Source of the DNA: Gemmatimonadota bacterium
GTDB taxonomy: Bacteria; Latescibacterota; UBA2968; UBA8231
DNA length: 18,098 bases
NCBI GenBank assembly: GCA_018673255.1
Contig: JABHDC010000179.1
Coordinates: forward strand, 1-18,098
Direction of reading: 5' to 3'
Shown here: piece after piece, positions 1-7,863 of the stretch
Numbering within the stretch: position 1 is the stretch's first letter
Layout of the letters: the number at the start of each line of letters is the position of its first letter
Notes under the pieces: generated by a model
The model's database searches: none
Told to the model about the DNA's origin: nothing
Seen by the model: the letters and a program-made list of their open reading frames with translations, nothing else
Made by a program: the position numbers and the translations under genes

Positions 1-1582
1 CGTCGATCTGTGTCATGTACAGACGAGCAAAGATGCCATTATCCCGCTTGCTGGCGAAAACCAGCCAGTGACCATTTGAGGACCAGCTGTGCCAGGAGTC
101 GGCGGCAAAGTCCACATTGCTCTCGAGCCGGTGAGGCTCTCCCTGCAGATCAGCCGGCAACAGATAGATGTCACTGGAGGGCTTGATGAGGATGCCGCCG
201 TCGGACTGACAGAAGGACAGCCACTTGCCATCGGGTGAGAATCTCGGGTAGTAGTTGCTTCGACCATTGGCTGAGGCCCCCTCGACGGGCTTCGCCTCGC
301 CGCCTCGGCCCCCATCGAATGGCACCTGATGCAGATCGTATTTGGTCTGATGAGGATGCAGGCCAGCCGGGGCCGAACAGTAGACGAGGGTCTTGCCGTC
401 CAGCGACCAGCGGGGCAACATCTCGAGCCGGTCCGGGTCCTGCGCGCCGGGCAGCAGGTAGGAGACATTCTCCTCCACGTCGTAGATGGCCAGATCGGAG
501 GTCGGCTCCCCGGCGAACTGGGTCTCGTACACGGTGGGTGCGAAGGTCACCAGTTGCTGATTGGCTGAGAACGCCAGACGGAGTCCATCCGAAGACCAGG
601 CCATGAATGTGGACATCTGGATATCGAAGGGAAGTTTGACCTTCCAGCCTTGCTCGGCATCCAGATCGTAAACGCCCAGGTAGACCGGCAGATCCGCCCC
701 GGGCATCATGTAACGCGCCTGCACACTCAACCGCCCTTCATTTCCCTCCTTGCTGGAGAAGGTGTGGCAGTTGAAGCAGTATTCGTTGCGCGAATTGAGG
801 AATGGCGTCACCTCGAAGGTTCGCAGATCGCGCGAATACATGTGGGGCGTCTTCCGCTTGTTGAAGGGCGGAATCACCATGCGATAGACGATCACATCAT
901 CGGCCGGCCAGGTCGAGACCTCGAAGTGCACCGGTTGTGAGGCCTGAATCTCGGTTGAGGGCTGCTCACCATGGCGACGTACGCCCTTGACCTGCAACCA
1001 CGCCTTGCCCCCGGCGGACGACTGGTGGAGGGTCTGCCAGATTTCCTTCGACATCCACCAGCTGCGTTCCTCCGTCGTGGCGGTCCAGGTGGCGGAGGAG
1101 TCATCCAACCCCACCGTCACCTGCCACAGGTCGTTGACCGCATCATCCCACTCAACCTGGAATTCGCACAGATTGGCCGGGAAGACGGCACCATCCGGTG
1201 GGTAGGAGATGCTCAGGGCACGGGAGGGGCGTCGCTCGTGATAGACCGTCGGCGACAGCAGGTAAAGCGCCGCACTGGGATCCTCGGCATCCCCCTGCAA
1301 TCCGCCCTGCTGCATGGATGCCTCCAGGACGTCGCTGGCGGCCCCATCAATCCACGTGGGATCGTCGGCGTCTGCCTGCGCGGCCAGTGGATTCTCGGCC
1401 GCCTCGGCGAAGAACGACATGCTGTCGTAGTCGGCGTAGGCCGCCAGATCGTATTGGGGGCGGGAGAAAAAACGCGGCGCGTCCGGCTCTACGACTCGAG
1501 CCGGGCCCTCGAAATACGTCGATGGATCCGCCTCACATCCGAGCCCCGCAAAGGCGACCGCCAACAGAGCGACAACGATCAT
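1..1582 (-). CDS. Heme c-binding PD40/TolB-like propeller lipoprotein, partial (C-terminus off the left edge)
   Basis: The frame is open from an ATG at 1582 to the window edge, giving 527 visible residues. Residues 1-15 are a hydrophobic signal followed by Cys16 in a lipobox-like AGLGC, so it is probably an exported lipoprotein. Residues about 120-235 resemble an Fn3/Ig-like beta domain. A single heme c motif C269-x-x-C272-H273 follows. PD40/TolB-type repeats come next, with cores near 329-338 (WSSDGLRLAF), 392-401 (WSLDGKTLVY), 448-457 (FSPDGKWLSF) and 500-510 (WSSNGHWLVF). The n-region of the signal has no basic residue from this start. An in-frame ATG at 1645 would add a basic leader but would place the terminator hairpin inside the gene, so I prefer 1582 with reservation. 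The role is unknown. An extracytoplasmic redox or binding protein paired with the upstream heme protein is an inference. Confidence 0.8.
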   Translation of the reverse strand, partial: MIVVALLAVAFAGLGCEADPSTYFEGPARVVEPDAPRFFSRPQYDLAAYADYDSMSFFAEAAENPLAAQADADDPTWIDGAASDVLEASMQQGGLQGDAEDPSAALYLLSPTVYHERRPSRALSISYPPDGAVFPANLCEFQVEWDDAVNDLWQVTVGLDDSSATWTATTEERSWWMSKEIWQTLHQSSAGGKAWLQVKGVRRHGEQPSTEIQASQPVHFEVSTWPADDVIVYRMVIPPFNKRKTPHMYSRDLRTFEVTPFLNSRNEYCFNCHTFSSKEGNEGRLSVQARYMMPGADLPVYLGVYDLDAEQGWKVKLPFDIQMSTFMAWSSDGLRLAFSANQQLVTFAPTVYETQFAGEPTSDLAIYDVEENVSYLLPGAQDPDRLEMLPRWSLDGKTLVYCSAPAGLHPHQTKYDLHQVPFDGGRGGEAKPVEGASANGRSNYYPRFSPDGKWLSFCQSDGGILIKPSSDIYLLPADLQGEPHRLESNVDFAADSWHSWSSNGHWLVFASKRDNGIFARLYMTQID

Positions 1583-1596
1583 CCTGCACGGATGGG

Positions 1597-1632
1597 CAAC
1601 AAGAAACGCCGGGGCTCTTGCAAGCCCCGGCG
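1597..1632 (-). terminator. Rho-independent terminator after the small heme protein gene
   Basis: A perfect 10-bp inverted repeat lies at 1607-1616 and 1623-1632 (arms CGCCGGGGCT and AGCCCCGGCG) around a 6-base loop. Read on the minus strand it is followed by TTTCTTGTTG, a T-rich tail. It lies 70 bases past the stop of the small heme gene and only 25 bases before the preferred start of the PD40 lipoprotein gene. It would therefore end or attenuate transcription between the two. Confidence 0.65.
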
Positions 1633-1701
1633 CCGAACTGCGCATGCCCGGTACCGTCCATGGCGGTGGTGAGCATGTTTTTTTGCCCTGCATGGTGCGG
1701 C

Positions 1702-2157
1702 CTACTCGTTCGAACCGAAGAAGGCCTTGACCTCTGCCCAACTCGACGCCATGACGGCGGTGATGGTACGCGTGCTGGCAGCATCACCCGGGCTGGTGGC
1801 CAGGTCGGGATCTCCCGCATCCTCACCCCGATTCCAGACACCGTCCGGATCACCCAGCTCTGCACCGTTGCTGACACCATCACCATCAGCGTCGAGGGCA
1901 GCCAGTTCCGCTCCCCACATGACCTGGCCAGTGAAGTCGAAGGCCGTGAGAAAGTTCGCCTCCACCTGCTTGCCAAAGTCATTCCGGGTGCCGCCACCTG
2001 CCGGGTTCACATGACACGCAACACAGCCGATGACTGTGCCATTGGGAACCTGATTGACGCGGCTGGAACGGGCCTCAACGGACTGGAAGCTACCGAAGCC
2101 GAGGAAGATGGCGACGATAGCCGGCCCTGAGAACCACTTGCTTCGCCCTTGTCTCAA
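1702..2157 (-). CDS. Small exported heme c protein with a calcium-loop-like motif
   Basis: The product is 151 residues. The N-terminus (basic RQGRSK, then a hydrophobic stretch, then a VEA site near residue 29) looks like a Sec signal peptide. A heme c motif C45-V-A-C48-H49 is followed by VNPAGGG and RNDFG, an arrangement found in small exported cytochrome-like proteins. Residues 89-100 have the spacing D-x-D-x-D-G-x-S-N-x-x-E, as in EF-hand or thrombospondin-type-3 calcium loops. The start is TTG, chosen because GGGGAGG lies 6 bases upstream and because the signal peptide begins there. It reads toward the PD40 heme lipoprotein but is separated from it by a terminator hairpin. The function is probably periplasmic electron transfer or assembly with its neighbour (inference). 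It is not a full class I cytochrome c, because no distal Met ligand region is recognisable. Confidence 0.75.
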   Translation of the reverse strand: MRQGRSKWFSGPAIVAIFLGFGSFQSVEARSSRVNQVPNGTVIGCVACHVNPAGGGTRNDFGKQVEANFLTAFDFTGQVMWGAELAALDADGDGVSNGAELGDPDGVWNRGEDAGDPDLATSPGDAASTRTITAVMASSWAEVKAFFGSNE

Positions 2158-2225
2158 GGGTTTCCTCCCCTACTGTGTGGGTTTTCTCTCCGAAATTGCA
2201 CTGCGCTCATGCACCGATTCAAAGG

Positions 2226-2255
2226 AAAATACAGAGTTGTCACTCGGGTCCGCAA
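2226..2255 (-). promoter_or_regulatory. Candidate promoter for the small heme protein gene
   Basis: On the minus strand TTGCGG (2255-2250) and TATTTT (2231-2226) are 18 bases apart, resembling a sigma70-type -35/-10 pair. The leader to the TTG start at 2157 would be about 62 bases and would contain the strong GGGGAGG ribosome binding site. The match is only moderate. Confidence 0.35.
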
Positions 2256-2272
2256 CATTTGCGCAACACAGG

Positions 2273-2301
2273 TTGCCCGCGGCGTCAAGACTGGATACTC
2301 T
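2273..2301 (+). promoter_or_regulatory. Weak candidate promoter for the UroD-like gene, possibly leaderless
   Basis: TTGCCC (2273-2278) and TACTCT (2296-2301) are 17 bases apart. Transcription would begin about 7 bases after the -10, which falls on the ATG at 2308. No Shine-Dalgarno sequence is visible before that ATG, so a leaderless mRNA is possible. The -10 match is poor. The pair lies back to back with the leftward promoter candidate at 2226-2255. Confidence 0.25.
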
Positions 2302-2307
2302 GACAGT

Positions 2308-3381
2308 ATGACCCCGGCACAGCGCTTGGAGCGCATTTTCCTCGGTGAGATGGTCGATGTCATCCCCTTCGCCCTGAAGGGATGGCGGATACCGCAGTGC
2401 GAGGCCGAACGTCAGCTGCGCAATGACGGCATGGCGATCCTCGATGCGGCCCCCGTCTACCGCACACGCAGCCCCAACGTCGAGACCCAGACGCAGACAT
2501 ACCAGCAGGACGGCATCGGTCTGCAGCGTCGGGTGACGAAAACGCCCGTGGGATCACTGACCTCCGTGCACCGGCCCCTGGGGGGCGCCCAGGTTGAGCG
2601 CACGACCTGGCTGGTCGAACCCCCCTTCCGATCGCCCGATGACTATCGAGTTCTCGAGTTCATGGCGCAGGATCGTCAGTACGAGCCATGTTTCGACGTC
2701 TTCGAGGCGAGTGTGGCCGCCATGGGGGGTGAAGCCTTCTTCAAGACCGGTGCCCCCGGTTGTGCCCTGCACACGATCCTCTACTCCTATATGGGTCCGG
2801 AGCAATTTGCCATCGAGTGGGCCGAGCGACGCGAGCGTATTCTGTCGCTTTGCGCGGCGATGATCGCCAATGAGCGCGTCGTCTACGAGATCGTCGCCCA
2901 ATCGCCGGCCCTGCTGGTGCAGTGTGGTGGCAACTATGCGCCCGAGATGCTTGGACTGGAGCGATTCACCGACCACGTGCTCCCCCACTGGGATGCCGCC
3001 GCAGCAGTCCTGCATGAGGGGGGCAAGCAACTCGGTTGTCACCTGGATGCGAACAACGTGATCTGGGCCGACCAGGTGGGAGCATCACCTCTGGACTGGA
3101 TCGAGGCCTTCTCGCCGGCACCCGACACGGACATGTCCCTGGCCCAGGCACGGGCGGCCTGGCCCGGCAAGACGATGTTCATCAACTTCCCATCATCGGT
3201 CCATCTGCAGTCAGCCGAGACCATCGCCACAACGACGCGACAGTTGATCATCGAATCGGCACCGGGAGATCGTTTCGTCGTGGGCATCACCGAGAACGTC
3301 CCCGAAAACCGCTGGCGCGAGAGCTTCCGGGTGATCCTGGACACGCTCAATGCCGAGGGTCGGTTGCCGATTCGCGTCTGA
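2308..3381 (+). CDS. Uroporphyrinogen decarboxylase (URO-D)-like family protein
   Basis: The product is 357 residues, normal for the URO-D/MtaA/CmuA TIM-barrel superfamily. The N-terminus (MTPAQRLERIFLGE, then VDVIPF) matches the usual family opening, which fixes the start at 2308 although the frame is open further upstream. The substrate-binding Arg usual at the RVPxW-like position is replaced (VIPF), so it is unlikely to be HemE itself. Residues 206-215 (CGGNYAPEML) and C244-H245-L-D247 lie where methyltransferase relatives hold metal or substrate contacts. ENVPENRW near 329-336 is a typical C-terminal family signature. URO-D relatives outside heme synthesis are often methyl transferases or sugar-cluster proteins. 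The actual reaction here is unknown. It is followed 46 bases downstream by an FAD oxidoreductase in the same direction, probably one transcription unit. Confidence 0.85.
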   Translation: MTPAQRLERIFLGEMVDVIPFALKGWRIPQCEAERQLRNDGMAILDAAPVYRTRSPNVETQTQTYQQDGIGLQRRVTKTPVGSLTSVHRPLGGAQVERTTWLVEPPFRSPDDYRVLEFMAQDRQYEPCFDVFEASVAAMGGEAFFKTGAPGCALHTILYSYMGPEQFAIEWAERRERILSLCAAMIANERVVYEIVAQSPALLVQCGGNYAPEMLGLERFTDHVLPHWDAAAAVLHEGGKQLGCHLDANNVIWADQVGASPLDWIEAFSPAPDTDMSLAQARAAWPGKTMFINFPSSVHLQSAETIATTTRQLIIESAPGDRFVVGITENVPENRWRESFRVILDTLNAEGRLPIRV

Positions 3382-3427
3382 ATCCGCTCAGATTCAACTT
3401 CGCCCTAACGGACAGGTTTGGCCTCAC

Positions 3428-5065
3428 ATGCCCGATCAACCCCCAGGATCCAATCTCCACTATTTCCAACCCGACTGGATCGAGCCGAGCAGTGAAACCA
3501 TCGAGACCGACATCTGTGTCTACGGAGGCACATCCGGCGGCATCGCCGCCGCTGTCACCGCCACCGCACGGGGTCTGCGGGTCGTCATATTGCAGCCGGG
3601 CAAACACCTGGGTGGTATGACCTCAGGGGGGCTCGGTTGGACAGACTTTGGCCGCAAATACGTCATCGGTGGTCTCAGTCGGACCTTCTACGCCGAGGTG
3701 GGCAAGCACTATGGCCTCGACGAGGAATGGCAATTCGAACCCCGCGTCGCTGAGGCCGTCTACGAGCGCTGGGTGAAAACCCATGGTGTGGATGTCCGCT
3801 TCTGCCAGTATCTGGATACCGTCCAGATCGATGGACGAAGAATCACCTCGATCAGCTGTCTCGGTGGCCTGCGGGTCACGGCCCGCATCTTCATGGATTG
3901 TTCCTACGAGGGTGATCTGATGGGTGCCACCGGCGTCTCCTACCACGTCGGGCGCGAGAGCAATGCCGTCTATGGAGAGACCCTGAATGGTATCCAGGTG
4001 CAGGACAAGCACCAGTTCGGCCTGGCTGTGGATCCCTACCTCATCGAGGGCGATCCGGCCAGCGGGCTGCTACCGCAGATTGAGGATATCGATCTCACGC
4101 AGATGCAGGGCGAGGGAGATCATCGCGTACAGGCCTATTGCTTCCGCATGTGCATGACCGATGATCCAGCGCTGAAGATCGACTGGCAGAAACCGGCAAC
4201 CTTCGATCCGGCTCGGTATGTCCTGGCCACCCGCTGGTTCAACACGGTTGGCGATGAGGACACCGGCAATCATTCTGCCTTCCCGAAAGAGCATGTGCGG
4301 GAGAATGGCGTGCCCGGCAAGTTCGATATCCTGCCCAACAGGACCCCGGGTGGTTATTGCAAGACCGACACCAACAACCACGGCGCCTTCAGCAGCGACT
4401 ACATCGGTCGGTCGTGGGCATGGCCCGCCGCCAGCTACGCACACCGGGAGACTCTCTTCCAGGAGCACGTGGAGTACCAACGTGGCCTCTACTGGCACGT
4501 GGCCAATGAACCAGCCATCCCGTCTCGCTTCAGGGACGCATACAACCGCTGGGGCCTGTCATCGGACGAATTCACCGACACCGAACACTGGCCCCATCAG
4601 CTCTACATTCGTGAATGCCGGCGCATGATCGGCGACTACGTCATCACCGAGCACGACTGCAACGAGGTTTCCGTCGCCGAGGATGCGATCGGCATGGGCA
4701 GTTACACGATGGACTCACACAATTGCACTCGATTCGTTACGACCGAGAATGGGCAAGCGCGTGTGCTCAACGACGGGGATGTGCAGATCCCACCCACCGA
4801 TCCCTACCCGGTGAGTTACCGCTGCATCGTGCCGAAGAAGGGGCAGGCATCGAATCTGTTCGTGCCGACCTGTTTCTCCGCTTCACACATCTCCTACGGA
4901 TCTGCACGGATGGAACCGGTCTTCATGGTTCTGGGGGAATCGGCCGGCATCGCCGCCGCCCTGTGCCTGGATGCGGGTTGTGATGTGCAGGATCTACCCT
5001 ATGGTGATCTGAGACCGGAACTGGAAGCAGCAGACCAGATCCTGACACGGCCAGCCACGACCTGA
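3428..5065 (+). CDS. FAD-dependent oxidoreductase (FAD_oxidored family)
   Basis: The product is 545 residues. An N-terminal Rossmann fold starts with DICVYGGTSGGIAAA, giving the dinucleotide motif G33-G-T-S-G-G38. LGGMTSGGLGWTD follows near 61-73, as is usual in this family. The C-terminus (SASHISYGSARMEP, then LGESAGIAAA and a final LPYGDLRPEL) is the typical FAD_oxidored closing region. The ATG at 3428 is preferred over the more upstream in-frame start at 3350, because the earlier start would overlap the UroD-like gene and the extra residues look non-conserved. No signal peptide is visible, so it is probably cytosolic. It likely oxidises a small alcohol or sugar-type compound, but the substrate is unknown. 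A short 6-bp inverted repeat overlaps the stop codon (5059-5075); it lacks a T tract and is not called a terminator. Confidence 0.88.
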   Translation: MPDQPPGSNLHYFQPDWIEPSSETIETDICVYGGTSGGIAAAVTATARGLRVVILQPGKHLGGMTSGGLGWTDFGRKYVIGGLSRTFYAEVGKHYGLDEEWQFEPRVAEAVYERWVKTHGVDVRFCQYLDTVQIDGRRITSISCLGGLRVTARIFMDCSYEGDLMGATGVSYHVGRESNAVYGETLNGIQVQDKHQFGLAVDPYLIEGDPASGLLPQIEDIDLTQMQGEGDHRVQAYCFRMCMTDDPALKIDWQKPATFDPARYVLATRWFNTVGDEDTGNHSAFPKEHVRENGVPGKFDILPNRTPGGYCKTDTNNHGAFSSDYIGRSWAWPAASYAHRETLFQEHVEYQRGLYWHVANEPAIPSRFRDAYNRWGLSSDEFTDTEHWPHQLYIRECRRMIGDYVITEHDCNEVSVAEDAIGMGSYTMDSHNCTRFVTTENGQARVLNDGDVQIPPTDPYPVSYRCIVPKKGQASNLFVPTCFSASHISYGSARMEPVFMVLGESAGIAAALCLDAGCDVQDLPYGDLRPELEAADQILTRPATT

Positions 5066-5093
5066 CGGCCAGGTCACAATCAGCGATCGACCC

Positions 5094-5122
5094 TTGGTGT
5101 GAGTCCATCCTGGCAATAGTTT
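5094..5122 (+). promoter_or_regulatory. Candidate promoter for the YdjM-like membrane protein gene
   Basis: TTGGTG (5094-5099) and TAGTTT (5117-5122) are separated by 17 bases, a sigma70-like arrangement. The -10 ends 31 bases before the GTG start at 5153, leaving room for the GGAG-type ribosome binding site. A very similar TAGTTT hexamer sits at the same distance from the start of the secreted protein gene at 7864. Confidence 0.35.
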
Positions 5123-5152
5123 GGCTGCTTCCCTCCACCGGAGATCGCCACT

Positions 5153-5818
5153 GTGTTCGTCGGCCATTTCGCCGTCGGCTTCGGCCTGAAGCTCACCACC
5201 CCCGCCGTATCATTGGGATTCTTGTTCTTTGCGGCCCAATTCATCGACCTGCTGTGGCCGACACTGTTGCTGCTCGGCCTCGAGCATGTCGAGATCTCCC
5301 CGGGGATCACGGCCGTTGTGCCCCTCGATTTTGTCAGCTATCCGATCTCCCACAGCTTGCTGGCCGTCTGCGGTTGGGCGGTGCTGGTCGGCGGCGGTTA
5401 CGGCCTCTGGCGACGGCAGTGGCTGTCGGCCGCAGTGTGTGGCGGCGCCGTACTCAGTCACTGGCTTCTGGATCTGATCACCCACCGACCGGATCTACCG
5501 CTGGCGCCCGGTGGTGAGATCCGTGTCGGCCTGGGGCTGTGGTCGTCCTTGCCCGCCACATTGGTCGTCGAGCTGGGCCTGTTCGCCATCGGTGTGACCC
5601 TCTATGCCCGGGCCACCCGGGCTCTGGGTCGCAAGGGATCGCTGGGGCTGTGGGGCCTGGTCGGCTTCCTGCTGCTGGTTCATATGGGCAACCTGTTTGG
5701 CCCACCGCCGCCGAGTGTACAGGCCATCGCCATCAGCGGCCACGCACAGTGGTTGCTGGTTCTGTGGGCATGGTGGCTGGATCGCCATCGCGTGGCCCGA
5801 TCGACGGATTCAGCCTGA
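5153..5818 (+). CDS. Polytopic membrane protein, YdjM-like putative membrane-bound metal-dependent hydrolase
   Basis: The product is 221 residues, very hydrophobic, with about six membrane segments. Conserved polar residues in or near the membrane recall the YdjM/LexA-binding membrane hydrolase family: H5 in FVGHF, D32 in QFIDLLWP, S66-H67-S68 in YPISHSLL, and H103-xxx-D107 with H111 in SHWLLDLITHRPD. They would form a metal site, but no reaction is established for the family. The GTG start at 5153 is supported by GGAG about 9 bases upstream and by the family-typical opening MFVGHFAVGF. It may have its own promoter in the 87-base gap after the FAD oxidoreductase. It ends 9 bases from the convergent phosphotriesterase-like gene, with no obvious terminator between them. 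Assignment to YdjM is by motif only. Confidence 0.75.
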   Translation: MFVGHFAVGFGLKLTTPAVSLGFLFFAAQFIDLLWPTLLLLGLEHVEISPGITAVVPLDFVSYPISHSLLAVCGWAVLVGGGYGLWRRQWLSAAVCGGAVLSHWLLDLITHRPDLPLAPGGEIRVGLGLWSSLPATLVVELGLFAIGVTLYARATRALGRKGSLGLWGLVGFLLLVHMGNLFGPPPPSVQAIAISGHAQWLLVLWAWWLDRHRVARSTDSA

Positions 5819-5827
5819 ATCGAGCTG

Positions 5828-6763
5828 CTAGCGCTGCACGTCGCGCGAGAACGCCCGGGCAGGATTGTCGATGAGCATCCGATCGATGTCGCCCTGCGCT
5901 ACACCATGCTCCCGCAACAACGGCACGAAGACATTCAGCAGATAGCCGTACCCCTTGCCGCCGTGCGCAGCCAGGTGTTCGAGCATGCAGATGTCTTCTC
6001 CCAGCAGGATCTGGTCGACGAAGCCATCCCGCACGAGGGCGGCCACATTGCTGGCGCGAATATCCTCAGGTCCGTAGTCGAGATAGCCGATATTGTCGAC
6101 TTCGATGTAGACCCCCTCCGCCGCGATCGGCAGCAGATGATGCACACCCCGACGATCGCCGAGGTGGCCGATGATGATGCGTGCCGCCTCGACGCCGTAC
6201 TCCTTCAGCATGGCAATCTGCTCCAGGGCCAGCGTACCCCAACGTGTGGTATGTGTTGAGATCACCACGCCCGTGCGAGCCTGCGCCAGGGCCGCAGCGC
6301 GAAAGACACGCTCTTCGGCCGGTTTGATGTGGTGGCGCCCGGTGCCGATCTCACCGATGAAACCGGCGCGGATGCCACTGTCACCGACGCCGACTTCGAT
6401 CTCACGCACCAGGAGATCGGCCAACTCGTTGCTCGTGCATTGTTCAACCTGGGCCGGGTAGCCGAATTCCCGATACCAACCGGCTCCCATGACGACATTC
6501 ACGCCCGATGCCTCTGAAATACGCGCCAGGGCCGCCGGATTTCGACCGATCTCGTCGACGGTGACATCACAGATCGTGCAACCACCGGCACCGGTGAATG
6601 CCTTCAGTTCATCAACGACGAGATCTTCGTCGTCGATGACGAAACCGTAACCACCGTAGTGGTCCATGGCATCCAGAACCAGGTGCTCATGTGCCTGCGT
6701 GATCCCCATCCGGGAGGGTTCGATCACACCCCTGACCGTGATGACTTCACGTGCCCTGCTCAT
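5828..6763 (-). CDS. Phosphotriesterase-family metal-dependent hydrolase (PTE/PHP-like, probable lactonase)
   Basis: The product is 311 residues of the amidohydrolase superfamily. All expected metal-site positions are visible: H25-x-H27 (AHEHL), E138 in GEIGT, H171 in STHT, H200 in IIGHLGD and D257 in LLGEDI. The bridging ligand is Glu138 instead of the carbamylated Lys of true phosphotriesterase, as in phosphotriesterase homology proteins (PHP). Members of this family hydrolyse sugar lactones or other esters, so a lactonase in the surrounding sugar-type pathway is an inference. Its ATG overlaps the TGA of the upstream isomerase gene (ATGA), which implies translational coupling. No signal peptide is present. 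The exact substrate cannot be deduced. Confidence 0.88.
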   Translation of the reverse strand: MSRAREVITVRGVIEPSRMGITQAHEHLVLDAMDHYGGYGFVIDDEDLVVDELKAFTGAGGCTICDVTVDEIGRNPAALARISEASGVNVVMGAGWYREFGYPAQVEQCTSNELADLLVREIEVGVGDSGIRAGFIGEIGTGRHHIKPAEERVFRAAALAQARTGVVISTHTTRWGTLALEQIAMLKEYGVEAARIIIGHLGDRRGVHHLLPIAAEGVYIEVDNIGYLDYGPEDIRASNVAALVRDGFVDQILLGEDICMLEHLAAHGGKGYGYLLNVFVPLLREHGVAQGDIDRMLIDNPARAFSRDVQR

Positions 6764-7698
6764 GATGCGGACCTTTCAGATATCAGCAGCTTGCTCATGT
6801 AGTCGACGCTGGTCTCCACATGTCGAGTCGCCGCCGCCAGTTGTTCGGGACTCGGCGTCAGGTATCCGTGAGATCCAGTCGTCGAGGGGGCCCAGATCGT
6901 GAGATCATCCGTCGGCCGGTCGATCGGCTCGTAGAGAGCCATCGACGGCTGGCCGGCCGGGGCCGATGGCATGCGCACGGCGTACCCATAGGTCACCTGC
7001 GTCATCAACCGGGTGAGGTGCGGTGCTGTGCGCAGAACCTCAACGATCTCGGGTAGTGGGATCCGGCCCTGTCCCAGGGGTGTGCCGACCGACCACACGG
7101 CGTCCCCCTCCCTGACCAGAATGTGATCCTTGATGTGTGTCGTGCGCACGTAGGGCGCCAGCAGCCGTGCCTCTTCGACGGGGTCCTGGTAGAAGGGGAT
7201 CGAGTTGCCACTGTCATAGACAGCGCCCACCGCCGGCGAGTCGATCCGCTGAATCAGGTCCACGACCTGTGATGCCGTCAGATCCTCGTGATTCTCCACA
7301 GCCAGGGCGATGTTGGCAGCTTCGAAGTCCGGTGCGACCTGTCGCAGGTCGGCTGCCGCGCGGGCAATCACCTCTTCACTGCCGCGCTGATTGACCGTGA
7401 TCCGTACGACCTCGGCACCGAGTTGGCGCGCCAACTCCATGACGAGGTTCAATTTGGATGGCTCCGTGCCACCGGAAGCGACCTCCAGGGCAATGCCCAT
7501 CCCGCGGGCCCGCGCCCCGACTCGATTGAAGTGCTCCGTCGTGGTGCCCGACAAGGCGCGCAGTCGCGGTCCATTGATGTTGATCTGCAGCGCCGTCAGC
7601 CCCAGGCGCCCCACATGATCCAACAGGGCATCGATCTTCTGCCCGGCGTGACGCCAGTGCATGTAGTAGCTGAAACTGTCGAGCCCCTGGTCCAGCAT
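6760..7698 (-). CDS. Sugar phosphate isomerase/epimerase family TIM-barrel protein
   Basis: The product is 312 residues from the ATG at 7698. A GTG at 7716 would add six residues (MPKEKP). I prefer 7698 because MLDQGLDSFSYY resembles the usual first strand of the family and AAGAGAAG lies just upstream. Metal-site positions of the AP-endonuclease-2-like barrel are visible: E135 in AVENHED, D162 in VYDSGN (Asn165 stands where many relatives have His) and H188-I-K-D-H192. The enzyme probably isomerises or epimerises a keto sugar or related cyclic polyol in the cytosol. It is translationally coupled to the phosphotriesterase-like hydrolase downstream, so the two likely act in sequence. A second, divergent member of the same superfamily is encoded at 8745-9587. 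Confidence 0.85.
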   Translation of the reverse strand: MLDQGLDSFSYYMHWRHAGQKIDALLDHVGRLGLTALQININGPRLRALSGTTTEHFNRVGARARGMGIALEVASGGTEPSKLNLVMELARQLGAEVVRITVNQRGSEEVIARAAADLRQVAPDFEAANIALAVENHEDLTASQVVDLIQRIDSPAVGAVYDSGNSIPFYQDPVEEARLLAPYVRTTHIKDHILVREGDAVWSVGTPLGQGRIPLPEIVEVLRTAPHLTRLMTQVTYGYAVRMPSAPAGQPSMALYEPIDRPTDDLTIWAPSTTGSHGYLTPSPEQLAAATRHVETSVDYMSKLLISERSAS

Positions 7699-7800
7699 CG
7701 GCTTCTCTTTCGGCACGCGCCTGTGTCTCGTTTCAGATGAAATCGCATCAGCGGCACCAATCTACTTCGCCGCGACGGTGGGGGCGATCCCGATCCCGGC

Positions 7801-7831
7801 TTGCCTCAGGCCACTCTTCTGCCGGTAGTTT
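7801..7831 (+). promoter_or_regulatory. Candidate promoter for the secreted protein/isomerase/esterase operon
   Basis: TTGCCT (7801-7806) and TAGTTT (7826-7831) are 19 bases apart, a slightly long spacer. The -10 ends 33 bases before the ATG at 7864, and AGGAG lies 7 bases before that ATG. It lies in the roughly 165-base divergent region shared with the leftward isomerase gene, where I could not find a convincing minus-strand promoter. Confidence 0.3.
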
Positions 7832-7863
7832 CTGGTCAGAACCCCATTGCCAGGAGTTCCACC

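Noticed and set aside
1198..2130. Long plus-strand open frame opposite the two heme protein genes
   Set aside because: Its translation is Arg/Pro-rich with no recognisable motif, while the minus strand encodes signal peptides and CxxCH motifs. It is a GC-driven shadow.
2149..2307. Earlier in-frame start for the UroD-like protein
   Set aside because: The family-typical N-terminus begins at 2308, and the extension is unlike the family and overlaps the divergent heme protein gene start.
5059..5075. Terminator after the FAD oxidoreductase
   Set aside because: The inverted repeat has only 6 bp, overlaps the stop codon and has no T tract.
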